Positions 1-5,755 of a stretch of 12,645 bases of DNA are shown here, in pieces. Where the stretch lies: positions 1 through 12,645 of the forward strand of contig DASVGV010000023.1 of assembly GCA_036379355.1 (NCBI GenBank). The letters are read 5' to 3'. The notes under the pieces were generated by a model. It was not told the DNA's origin. It made no database searches and was given only the letters and a program-made list of their open reading frames with translations. Position 1 is the stretch's first letter; the number at the start of each line of letters is the position of its first letter. The position numbers and the translations under genes are program-made. The DNA is from CAJCIY01 sp036379355. GTDB taxonomy: Bacteria > Actinomycetota > Actinomycetes > Mycobacteriales > CAJCIY01.

Positions 1-309
1 GACAACCGCCTGCGTGCCGTCCGGGAGCGGCGAACCGGTCATGATCCGTACGGCGGTCCCGGCGGACACGGCCGCGTCCGGGACGCGCCCCGCCGCTACC
101 TCTCCGACGACCCGTAGCGACCCCGGCACGTCCGCGACGCGCACCGCGTACCCGTCCATGGCGCTGGTGGCGAAGGCGGGGGAGTCGGCGGTTGCGACGA
201 CGTCCTCGGCCAGAACGAGGCCGACGGACTCGTCGACCCCGACGCGCACCGGCGGGCGGGCAGGAAGGAGGCGGCGACAGTCGGCGAGGTGCTGGTCGAC
301 GGTCTTCAC
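1..309 (-). CDS. moeA: Molybdopterin molybdenumtransferase MoeA, N-terminal part (cut by window edge)
   Basis: MoeA inserts molybdate into adenylylated molybdopterin in the cytoplasm, the last common step of molybdenum cofactor synthesis. Only the first 103 codons are in the window; the gene continues past base 1. The translation contains the MoeA hallmarks SAMDGYAVR, GEVAAG and VRIMTGSPLPDGTQAVV in the right order, and it opens with a VDQHLADCRRLL helix. The start is GTG at 309-307, which overlaps the TGA of the upstream moaD-like gene by four bases (GTGA), so the two are almost certainly translationally coupled. The identification is secure. What is missing is the C-terminal two thirds, including most of the active site. 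Confidence 0.93.
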   Translation of the reverse strand, partial: MKTVDQHLADCRRLLPARPPVRVGVDESVGLVLAEDVVATADSPAFATSAMDGYAVRVADVPGSLRVVGEVAAGRVPDAAVSAGTAVRIMTGSPLPDGTQAVV

Positions 310-554
310 CGGGCGCCGCCCGCGTAGGGGGGCAGCACCTCGAGCAGCGACCCGTCCGGGACGTCGACGTCCGCGTCGCGGGCGACCTGGGCCCCGTCCA
401 GCAGCAGGACGCTCGTTGCCAGCAGTGCGGTCATCCGCGGCCCGTGCTGCTGCTGGACGGCGGCCAGCACCTGCGCGAGTCGTCCGGCCACGAGCGACTC
501 CTCGCGGACGCCGGCGATCTCGCGGGCCCCGGCCCAGAAGCGGATGCACACCAC
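306..554 (-). CDS. moaD: MoaD/ThiS-family sulfur carrier protein (molybdopterin synthase small subunit)
   Basis: An 82-residue ubiquitin-fold sulfur carrier. MoaD carries a C-terminal glycine thiocarboxylate that donates sulfur to precursor Z in complex with MoaE. The N-terminal strand (VCIRFWAGAREIAGV), the central VLLLDGAQVARDADVDV segment and the C-terminal LPPYAGG are typical of the family. An oddity is that the ORF does not end at Gly-Gly: the last four residues are GGAR, whereas an active carrier needs a terminal Gly-Gly. Either the Ala-Arg tail is removed by a protease or the protein is not a canonical MoaD. The start is GTG at 554; a second GTG directly follows at 551, and no convincing ribosome binding site separates them. 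The gene overlaps moeA by four bases. ThiS-like function in another sulfur pathway is the alternative, but the moeA neighbour favours MoaD. Confidence 0.85.
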   Translation of the reverse strand: MVCIRFWAGAREIAGVREESLVAGRLAQVLAAVQQQHGPRMTALLATSVLLLDGAQVARDADVDVPDGSLLEVLPPYAGGAR

Positions 555-612
555 GGAGGCATCGTGTCAGGTCGTGCGAACGCGGGGCTCTGGCGCGCAC
601 TGACCCGCGGCG

Positions 613-622
613 GCATGTGCGG
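613..622 (-). promoter_or_regulatory. 10-bp motif shared with the mod operon upstream region
   Basis: On the minus strand this reads CCGCACATGC. It ends 59 nt before the GTG of the moaD-like gene. The same ten bases occur at 5125-5134, 58 nt before the GTG of the HTH-TOBE regulator, in the same orientation relative to the gene. A shared operator for a molybdate-responsive regulator is an inference from this match in sequence and position. Confidence 0.4.
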
Positions 623-650
623 AAAAGTGCTTGTGGAACAAGGGCTTTTC
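622..650. promoter_or_regulatory. 29-bp nested palindrome in the divergent moaD / DUF222 promoter region
   Basis: The dyad is built of GAAAAG (622-627), two unpaired bases, CTTGT (630-634), GGA, ACAAG (638-642), two unpaired bases and CTTTTC (645-650). Eleven pairs are perfectly symmetrical and the two gaps are equal. It is A/T-rich in a GC-rich genome and lies between two 5' ends, so it is not a terminator of either flanking gene. An operator for a dimeric regulator or a leader hairpin is the likely role; no specific regulator can be named. Confidence 0.5.
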
Positions 651-676
651 GATGGCTCTTCGGGGGTGAGCAATGG

Positions 677-698
677 TAGGATTCGAACATGCGTTCGG
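677..698 (+). promoter_or_regulatory. Putative -10 box plus LexA/SOS box overlapping the DUF222 gene start
   Basis: TCGAACATGCGTTCGG at 683-698 matches the mycobacterial LexA consensus TCGAAC-N4-GTTCGA at 11 of 12 defined positions. The ATG of the HNH gene (689-691) lies in its spacer. Directly upstream, TAGGAT (677-682) fits the actinobacterial TANNNT -10 element. A transcript starting seven bases downstream would begin at the A of the ATG, so a leaderless mRNA is possible. AGGA (678-681) could instead serve as a Shine-Dalgarno sequence seven bases from the ATG. LexA bound here would cover the transcription and translation start. No clear -35 is seen. Confidence 0.65.
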
Positions 699-2029
699 GC
701 GATGCGGTGGCTGAGTTGCCGCGCGCTGCAGCCCTCGACCAGGTGATCGAGGGCATCGCGGACGTCGAACGTCGGGTCGCGAGGTTGCGGGCGGAGCAGG
801 CCGCCCTGGTCGACGAGCTCGACCGGCTGATCGGAGTGGGCCTGCCGGACGCGGCGCGCGAGGAGCTGATGGCTACCTGCCGGCTCACCGCAACCCAGGC
901 GCAGCGCCGGCTGCAGACCTCGACTGCGCTGATGCACCGGCTGGCGCACACGCGCAACGCACTGGCAGCCGGACGGATCAGCTTCGAGCACGCTGCCGCG
1001 CTGGCGGACGCGACGGCCGGACTCGGCCGGCACCAGGCCGCGCTGGTGGAGACCGAGGTCCTGGACGACCCGCGGGCGCACACGCCGGGGCAGTTGGCAT
1101 GGCGGGCTCGCGAAGCGGCCGCTCGGCTGCTGCCGCTCGTCGACCCGGCGCCACGGCGTGAGCCACCGGCCAGGTCCCTCGTCGGGTACTGGCACGACGA
1201 CGGCGCGGTCGACTACTACCTGTCACTTGCGCCTGCCGACGCCGCGCTCGTGTCCACGTTCGTCGACGCCGCGTCGGGGCGGCAGGGGCCCGGTGACCTC
1301 CGCCGGGCGACCGAACGGAGAGCCGACGCGATCGTCGACCTGGTCAGGCAGGCTCTCGATACCGGTGCGCTGCCGGCGGCCGGCGACGGCCGCCGTCCGC
1401 ACGTCGAGCTGCTGGCCGACCTCGACCGGCTCCGCGCGGACGCCACCGGCACCGTCCTCGTCAACGGCCATCCGGTCCCGGGACCGCTGATGCGCGGACT
1501 CGCGTGCGACCCTGACGTGCGCCTGTCGGTCCTGGACCGCGAGCGGCTGGCCGACCAGGGTCGGACCCACCGGCTGGTCACGTCCGTCCTGCGGAGTCGG
1601 CTCGCCGTGCGCGACCAGCACTGCCGCTTTCCCGGCTGCTCGGTGCAACCACGGTCGTGCCGGGCTCACCACATCGTGCACTGGGCCGACGGAGGCCGTA
1701 CGGACCTGCGAAATCTGCTCTTGGTGTGCGCCCGGCATCATCACGCGGTGCACGACGGCGGCTGGTCGGTCGACCTGCACGCCGATGGGACCGTCCGGTG
1801 GACCAGCCCGGCCGGGCAGCGGGTCGTTCACGAGTCGGACCTCGCGAGCCTGGCCGAACCCGAGGACCTCACCGATGCCGAACTCGGCCTCGACGGTCCC
1901 GAGACCAGCTCCGAGGCCTGGGTCAGACCCTGGTGGGAGTTCCTCTTCCTGGACCGGCGTCCCCCGCCGCCACCGCCGGGCGAGAAGCGGGCAGCCGAGA
2001 GGCCGCCGGTTGAGGTGTGCCCGTTCTGA
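689..2029 (+). CDS. DUF222 domain-containing HNH endonuclease (13E12 repeat family)
   Basis: A 446-residue protein of the actinobacterial 13E12/DUF222 family. An N-terminal helical DUF222 region (about residues 10-300) is followed by an HNH nuclease domain. The HNH part shows the zinc pair C312 and C317 (CRFPGC), then HH at 327-328, N342, C347 and the H350-H352 run ending near GGWSV. The C-terminal tail is proline-rich (RRPPPPPPG). The family's substrate and role are not known. Several M. tuberculosis 13E12 genes belong to the LexA regulon, which agrees with the LexA-like box over this start. The gene stands alone on the plus strand between moaD/moeA and the mod operon and has no evident link to molybdenum. 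It converges on modC with only 15 bp between stop codons. No frameshift or missing catalytic residue is seen. Confidence 0.9.
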   Translation: MRSGDAVAELPRAAALDQVIEGIADVERRVARLRAEQAALVDELDRLIGVGLPDAAREELMATCRLTATQAQRRLQTSTALMHRLAHTRNALAAGRISFEHAAALADATAGLGRHQAALVETEVLDDPRAHTPGQLAWRAREAAARLLPLVDPAPRREPPARSLVGYWHDDGAVDYYLSLAPADAALVSTFVDAASGRQGPGDLRRATERRADAIVDLVRQALDTGALPAAGDGRRPHVELLADLDRLRADATGTVLVNGHPVPGPLMRGLACDPDVRLSVLDRERLADQGRTHRLVTSVLRSRLAVRDQHCRFPGCSVQPRSCRAHHIVHWADGGRTDLRNLLLVCARHHHAVHDGGWSVDLHADGTVRWTSPAGQRVVHESDLASLAEPEDLTDAELGLDGPETSSEAWVRPWWEFLFLDRRPPPPPPGEKRAAERPPVEVCPF

Positions 2030-2031
2030 CA

Positions 2032-2045
2032 ACCGCCCCGGCGGT
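2032..2045. terminator. Short GC-rich hairpin between convergent DUF222 gene and modC
   Basis: ACCGCC (2032-2037), CC, GGCGGT (2040-2045) forms a perfect dyad in the 15-bp gap between the TGA of the HNH gene (2029) and the TGA of modC (2047-2045). Its position between two convergent stops suggests a bidirectional terminator. There is no U-tract, as is common in actinobacteria. A second, looser pair CGGTTG (2007-2012) / CAACCG (2030-2035) overlaps it. Confidence 0.4.
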
Positions 2046-3079
2046 CACGTGCGCACGTCCACGTCGGTTGCCTTGACGGCGGCCCAGACCTCGTCGCCGG
2101 GCCGGACGCGCAGCTCGGCCAGCGCGGCGGCGGTCACCTCGGCGACGACCGGCGGCGTCGAGGCCACCTCGACACGGACCCGTTCGCCGGCGACCTCGAC
2201 GACGGCGATGCGCCCCGGCCAGAGGTTGCGCGCGCTCGTACCGTGTGGCCGGTCCGCGAACAGCGTGACCGCCGACGGCCGAATCGTCGCCAGCGCTCTG
2301 CCGGACAGATCCCCAGTGGCGCAAGCGATCTCACCACCGCTGTCGACGGTGAGGCGGCCGCCGGTGAGCTGCCCGCGATAGAAGTTCAGGCCGACGAGGC
2401 GGGCCACGTACGGCGTGGCCGGATGCCGCGCCACCTGCGTCGGCGTGCCCTCCTGGACGACGCCGCCGCCCTCGAGCACGAGGATGCGGTCGGCCAGCGT
2501 GAGGGCCTCCACCGCGTCGTGGGTCACCAGCAGGCAGGGACCGTCGTACCCGTCGACGGTGGTCCGCAAGAAGCCGCGCACCTCCGCGCGGATCTCGGTG
2601 TCCAGGGCCGAGAGAGGCTCGTCCAACAAGAGGTACGTCGGGCGGCCGGCCAGCGCCCGTGCCAGCGCGACACGCTGCGCCTGGCCGCCGGACAGCTCGC
2701 GCGGCCGCCGTGCCCCGAGGTCGCCGAGCCCCAGCCGCAGCAGCAGCGCATCAGCCTCGGCGCGCGCGTCACGGCGGCGCCCGCCCTGCGAGCGCGGCCC
2801 GAAGGCGACGTTGTCGCGGGCCGACAGGTGCGGGAACAGGCGATGGTCCTGGAACACGACGCCCGCACCGCGCAGGCGGGGTGGGAGCGCCGAGACATCG
2901 CGCCCGCCGACCCGTACCGGACCGGTCGCCGGTTCGAGGCCGGCGAGCGCGCGCAGCAGCGTGGACTTGCCCGCACCGTTGGGCCCGAGCACCGCGAGGG
3001 TCTCGCCGGCAGCGCAGGCGAGCGCGGCCCGGAGCGTGAACGTGCCGCGTCGGACCTCGACCTCGGCGTGGAGGCTCAC
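2045..3079 (-). CDS. modC: Molybdate ABC transporter ATP-binding protein ModC
   Basis: The ATPase of the molybdate importer, 344 residues from the preferred start. Walker A GPNGAGKST (32-40), the Q-loop glutamine (77, in VVFQDHRLFPH), signature LSGGQ (129-133), Walker B LLLDEP with D153/E154, D-loop SALD and the switch H187 are all present. After about residue 225 comes the ModC-type regulatory part, ending in a TOBE domain (GDEVWAAVKATDVDV) that binds molybdate in the family. I chose GTG at 3079 because it overlaps the modB TGA as GTGA, the same 4-bp coupling seen at other joints in this locus, and GGGA lies about eight bases upstream. An in-frame ATG at 3103 would add eight residues but has poorly spaced upstream purines. 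It is the last gene of the regulator-modABC operon. Confidence 0.92.
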   Translation of the reverse strand: MSLHAEVEVRRGTFTLRAALACAAGETLAVLGPNGAGKSTLLRALAGLEPATGPVRVGGRDVSALPPRLRGAGVVFQDHRLFPHLSARDNVAFGPRSQGGRRRDARAEADALLLRLGLGDLGARRPRELSGGQAQRVALARALAGRPTYLLLDEPLSALDTEIRAEVRGFLRTTVDGYDGPCLLVTHDAVEALTLADRILVLEGGGVVQEGTPTQVARHPATPYVARLVGLNFYRGQLTGGRLTVDSGGEIACATGDLSGRALATIRPSAVTLFADRPHGTSARNLWPGRIAVVEVAGERVRVEVASTPPVVAEVTAAALAELRVRPGDEVWAAVKATDVDVRT

Positions 3080-3867
3080 GACTGCGGTCCCGGTCGAAGC
3101 CATCGTTCCCGCAGCAGCAGCAGCACGGCGATGCTGACCGCGAGCAACAACAACGCCAGCGCGATCGCCGACCGGGGGTCGGTCTCCAGCGCGATGTACG
3201 TCGCGAGCGGCAGCGTCTGCGTGGTTCCCGGCAGGTTGCCGGCGAACGTGATCGTCGCGCCGAACTCGCCGAGGGCCCGGGCGAACGTCAGCACCGCACC
3301 CGCGCCGACCGACGGCCCGATCAGCGGCACCGTCACGCGGCGGAACGTGGTCCAGGCACCGGCGCCGAGCGTGGCCGCCGCCTCCTCGAAGCGCAGGTCC
3401 GACGACGACAGGGCGCCCTCGACGCTGACGACGAGGAACGGCATGGCGACGAACGTCTCGGCGGCCACCACGCCGGCGGTGGTGAACGACAGGTCGACGT
3501 GCAGTGCGGACAGGGCGGGTCCGAACACGCCCTTGCGCCCGAACGCGTACAACAGTGCGACACCGCCGACGACAGGCGGCAGGACCAGCGGGAGGGTCAC
3601 GAGAGCACGCAGGACCCGCCGGCCGGGGAAGCGCAGCCGGGCGATCACCCATGCCAGCGGTACGCCGAGCAGTACCGAGAGCGCGGTCGCGGACGACGCG
3701 CAGATGAGCGACAGGCGCAGGGCCTGGAGCACGGTGCTGTCGCCGAGCAGGTGCGGCAGGCCGTGCCACGGCGCCCTGGCCAGCAGGCCGAGCAGGGGGA
3801 GCAGCAGGAACAGCAGGCCGAGGGCTGCCGGCACGGCCAGGACAACCGGCAGCCGGCCCCGCCTCAT
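3076..3867 (-). CDS. modB: Molybdate ABC transporter permease ModB
   Basis: A 263-residue inner-membrane permease. Hydrophobic segments are clear from the N-terminus (LPVVLAVPAALGLLFLLLPLL), through ALVTLPLVLPPVVGGVALLYAF, to the C-terminal IALALLLLAVSIAVLLLL. The cytoplasmic EAA loop that docks onto ModC is present as EEAAATLGAGAWTTFRRVTVPL. ALGEFGATITFAGNLPGTTQT and the PLATYIALE stretch are strongly conserved in ModB/CysT-type permeases. The start ATG (3867-3865) overlaps the modA stop as ATGA, and its own TGA overlaps the modC GTG. Position between modA and modC and the length fit ModB. A sulfate or tungstate permease is less likely given the neighbours. Confidence 0.93.
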   Translation of the reverse strand: MRRGRLPVVLAVPAALGLLFLLLPLLGLLARAPWHGLPHLLGDSTVLQALRLSLICASSATALSVLLGVPLAWVIARLRFPGRRVLRALVTLPLVLPPVVGGVALLYAFGRKGVFGPALSALHVDLSFTTAGVVAAETFVAMPFLVVSVEGALSSSDLRFEEAAATLGAGAWTTFRRVTVPLIGPSVGAGAVLTFARALGEFGATITFAGNLPGTTQTLPLATYIALETDPRSAIALALLLLAVSIAVLLLLRERWLRPGPQS

Positions 3868-4655
3868 GGGCTGCTGAAGCCCGCGGCGGCGAGCACGGAC
3901 CGGCCGCTCCCCGACAGCACGTACTGGTCGAAGGCGCGGGCCAGGTCGAGGTTCTTGCTGGCCGAGACGACGCCGATCGGGTACTCGGTGGAGGCGTTCT
4001 CCGCCGCCGGGATCGGCACGCCGACCACCGAGGACCCGGCGGCCTTGACGTCGGTGACATAGACGAGGGCGGCGTCGACCTGGCCGTTGGTGACGTACGC
4101 CAGCGTCGTCTTCACGTCGAGTCCCTGGGTCACCGGCTGCACCGTGAGGTGGGCGTGTGCGAGGACCTTCGTCGCCACTGCACCGCAGGGAACCTGCGGC
4201 TGGCAGGTGGCGAACCGGACGCCGGCCTTGGCGAGGTCGGCGAGAGACGTGATCGTCGACGCCTTCCCCGGGGCGACCGCGAGCTCGGCGGTGTTGGATG
4301 CGAAGTCCGTCGACGTGGCGATGCCGCCGTCACTGATGACCTGCTGCATGTTGACGGGGGCGGCGGACGCGAACACGTCGGCGGGTGCGCCCTGGTTGAT
4401 CTGCTGAGCCAGTGTGGAGCTGGCGCCGAAGGAGAACGTGACCGTCGTACCGGGATGCGCGGCCTCGAACTGCTTGCCCAGCCGGGTGAAGCTCCCGGTC
4501 AGCGACGCCGCCGCGAACACCGTGATCGACCCGTGCAGTGGCGTGGACGACGGCGGCGTCGACGAGGCGGGCGTGCTCGACGTCGACGATCCGCAGGCGC
4601 TCACGAGGGCGAGCGCCGCGAGCAGGAGCGGCAGGGCGAGGGAGCGGCCGGGCAT
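3864..4655 (-). CDS. modA: Molybdate-binding lipoprotein ModA
   Basis: The extracytoplasmic substrate-binding protein of the molybdate importer, 263 residues. A short hydrophobic signal peptide ends in the lipobox VSAC with the lipidated Cys at residue 21, followed by a Ser/Thr/Pro-rich linker. The mature domain has the ModA hallmarks: ITVFAAASLTGSF (first oxyanion-binding serine), FSFGASSTLAQQINQGAPADVFASA (second), and ALVYVTD near the end for the tyrosine ligand. The start ATG (4655-4653) has a strong AGGAG four bases upstream. That AGGAG overlaps the TAG of the preceding regulator gene, only seven bases away, so the genes are co-transcribed. The ModA family also includes tungstate binders; residues visible here do not separate the two oxyanions. 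Confidence 0.94.
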   Translation of the reverse strand: MPGRSLALPLLLAALALVSACGSSTSSTPASSTPPSSTPLHGSITVFAAASLTGSFTRLGKQFEAAHPGTTVTFSFGASSTLAQQINQGAPADVFASAAPVNMQQVISDGGIATSTDFASNTAELAVAPGKASTITSLADLAKAGVRFATCQPQVPCGAVATKVLAHAHLTVQPVTQGLDVKTTLAYVTNGQVDAALVYVTDVKAAGSSVVGVPIPAAENASTEYPIGVVSASKNLDLARAFDQYVLSGSGRSVLAAAGFSSP

Positions 4656-4662
4656 GGATCTC

Positions 4663-5067
4663 CTAGCTGTGGTCGGGACGTTCGACGACGACGTTGGTGG
4701 CCTTGATCGACGCGACAGCGAGGACTCCCGGCTCGAGTCCGAGCTCGCGGACCGCCTCGGTGCTGATCAGTGCCACCACCCGGAAGCGCCCGGCCTGGAT
4801 CTCGACCTGCGACATGACGGTGTCACTCGCGACACGGGTGACCAGGCCGGTGAGCCGATTACGCGCCGACTGCCCCACGCCGCCCGGGTCGGGGTCGTCG
4901 TCCGCGCGGTCGGCGGCGAAACGGGCGAGAACGTCCCCGTCGATCGTGGTCGGTCCCTGCCGGTGCGGGTGGGCGGCCAGCCGTCCGTCGTCGATCCACC
5001 GCCGTACGGTGTCGTCGCTGACGCCCAGCAGGTGGGCGGCTTCCGCCACCCGAAACGTCGAGCTCAC
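4663..5067 (-). CDS. HTH (MerR/excisionase-like) plus TOBE domain molybdate-responsive regulator
   Basis: A 134-residue cytoplasmic protein. Residues 4-45 are an excisionase/MerR-type helix-turn-helix (FRVAEAAHLLGVSDDTVRRW, then the wing IDDGRL). After an acidic linker, residues 67-129 form a TOBE/Mop domain with the classical SARN-LTG opening and the GLEPGVLAVASIKATNVVVE end, which binds molybdate in ModE, Mop and ModC. The pairing is expected of a DNA-binding protein that senses molybdate, but its fold differs from the winged-helix ModE of E. coli. GTG at 5067 is preferred because AGGA lies seven bases upstream. An in-frame GTG at 5091 would add eight residues of poor quality. It is the first gene of the mod operon, so autoregulation is likely, perhaps at the paired motifs 24-67 bases upstream. 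Confidence 0.87.
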   Translation of the reverse strand: MSSTFRVAEAAHLLGVSDDTVRRWIDDGRLAAHPHRQGPTTIDGDVLARFAADRADDDPDPGGVGQSARNRLTGLVTRVASDTVMSQVEIQAGRFRVVALISTEAVRELGLEPGVLAVASIKATNVVVERPDHS

Positions 5068-5089
5068 GGCGCCATCCTGGCATGAGATC

Positions 5090-5134
5090 ACGCATCTGCG
5101 GAACTCGACCAGATGATGCGTACCGCATGTGCGG
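5090..5134. promoter_or_regulatory. Paired dyad motifs upstream of the regulator-modABC operon
   Basis: CGCATCTGCGG (5091-5101) and CGCATGTGCGG (5124-5134) differ at one base and are 33 bp apart, three helical turns, so they lie on the same DNA face. Each is itself a dyad: CCGCA-TG-TGCGG at 5123-5134 is perfect and ACGCA-TC-TGCGG at 5090-5101 has one mismatch. Between them ATGCG-TAC-CGCAT (5116-5128) is another dyad. They lie 24-67 bases before the GTG of the HTH-TOBE gene and on the far side of the moaC promoter region. An operator for the molybdate regulator is an inference. Confidence 0.5.
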
Positions 5135-5146
5135 ATTCCCTGCTCC

Positions 5147-5213
5147 CGTGTTGATCATGATGTTCCAGTCACTCCCGCCGGAAAAAAATGACTGCAACAT
5201 CATGATCAACACG
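5147..5213. repeat. 67-bp inverted repeat between divergent mod and moa operons
   Basis: The left arm runs from 5147 to 5171 and the right arm from 5189 to 5213, 25 bases each with one mismatch (C5165 opposite C5195). The loop is 17 bases and ends in seven A. The outer arm begins CGTGTTGATCATGATGTT. It is far more AT-rich than its surroundings and lies between two 5' ends, so it is not a terminator for either flanking operon. No target-site duplication is visible at its edges. It may be a dispersed intergenic palindrome, a small inverted-repeat element, or a large regulatory structure in one of the leaders. Confidence 0.8.
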
Positions 5214-5284
5214 AGGGGTGGGGTACGGGGACGGGCGGGCGACTAGCGTCGACCGCGATCCCGTCCCGACCCGGAAGGACGTCC

Positions 5285-5755
5285 GTGTCCTCGCTTCCCC
5301 ACCTCGACGCCGCCGGCCAGGCGCGCATGGTCGACGTCGGCGCCAAGGCCGTCACGGCCCGCTCGGCCACGGCCCGCGGCCGACTCGTGGTCAGTCCCGA
5401 GGTCGTCTCGCTGCTGCGCGGCGCGGGCATGCCGAAGGGGGACGCCCTCGCCGTCGCGCGGGTGGCCGCGATCGCCGGCACCAAGCGCACCAGCGACCTC
5501 ATCCCGCTCTGCCATCCGATCGGCCTGTCCGGGGTGGATGTGGACCTGGACGTGACCGACGAGGCGGTGGAGATCAGCGTGACCTGCCGGGTCGCCGACC
5601 GTACCGGCGTCGAGATGGAGGCGCTCACCGGTGTGGCGGTCGCCGGCCTGGCCCTGCACGACATGGTCAAGGCGGTCGACCCGGCGGCGGTCCTCACCGA
5701 CGTCCGGCTGGTGGCCAAGACGGGTGGTCGCTCGGGTGACTGGACCCGGCCGTGA
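5285..5755 (+). CDS. moaC: Cyclic pyranopterin monophosphate synthase MoaC
   Basis: MoaC, with MoaA, converts GTP to cyclic pyranopterin monophosphate (precursor Z), the first step of molybdenum cofactor synthesis. The 156-residue protein has the family length. It carries MVDVGAKAVTARSATARG near the N-terminus, AGTKRTSDLIPLCHPIGLSGVDVDL (conserved histidine) in the middle, and EMEALTGVAVAGLALHDMVKAVDP near the end with the catalytic Asp and Lys of the DM-KAVD motif. The start is GTG at 5285, with GGAAGGA (5273-5279) five bases upstream. A TANNNT sequence, TAGCGT (5244-5249), is a weak -10 candidate. It opens the moaC-mogA-moaE operon and overlaps mogA as GTGA. MoaA, its obligate partner, is not in this window. 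Confidence 0.95.
   Translation: MSSLPHLDAAGQARMVDVGAKAVTARSATARGRLVVSPEVVSLLRGAGMPKGDALAVARVAAIAGTKRTSDLIPLCHPIGLSGVDVDLDVTDEAVEISVTCRVADRTGVEMEALTGVAVAGLALHDMVKAVDPAAVLTDVRLVAKTGGRSGDWTRP

Noticed and set aside
3112..3124. CAG triplet run
   Set aside because: It encodes the leucine run at the end of the ModB membrane segment and is explained by codon use.
2243..3877. Plus-strand open frame opposite modC and modB
   Set aside because: It is the complement of two confirmed transporter genes and is rich in Arg, Ala and Ser without domains.
3104..4060. Open frame extending modC upstream through modB to give a 671-residue protein
   Set aside because: The extension is an Arg/Pro/Ala-rich shadow of modB and modA; ModC begins near 3079, where the GTG overlaps the modB stop.
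5147..5213. Rho-independent terminator reading of the large palindrome
   Set aside because: Both flanking operons start, rather than end, on its two sides, and the A-run is in the loop, not after the stem.
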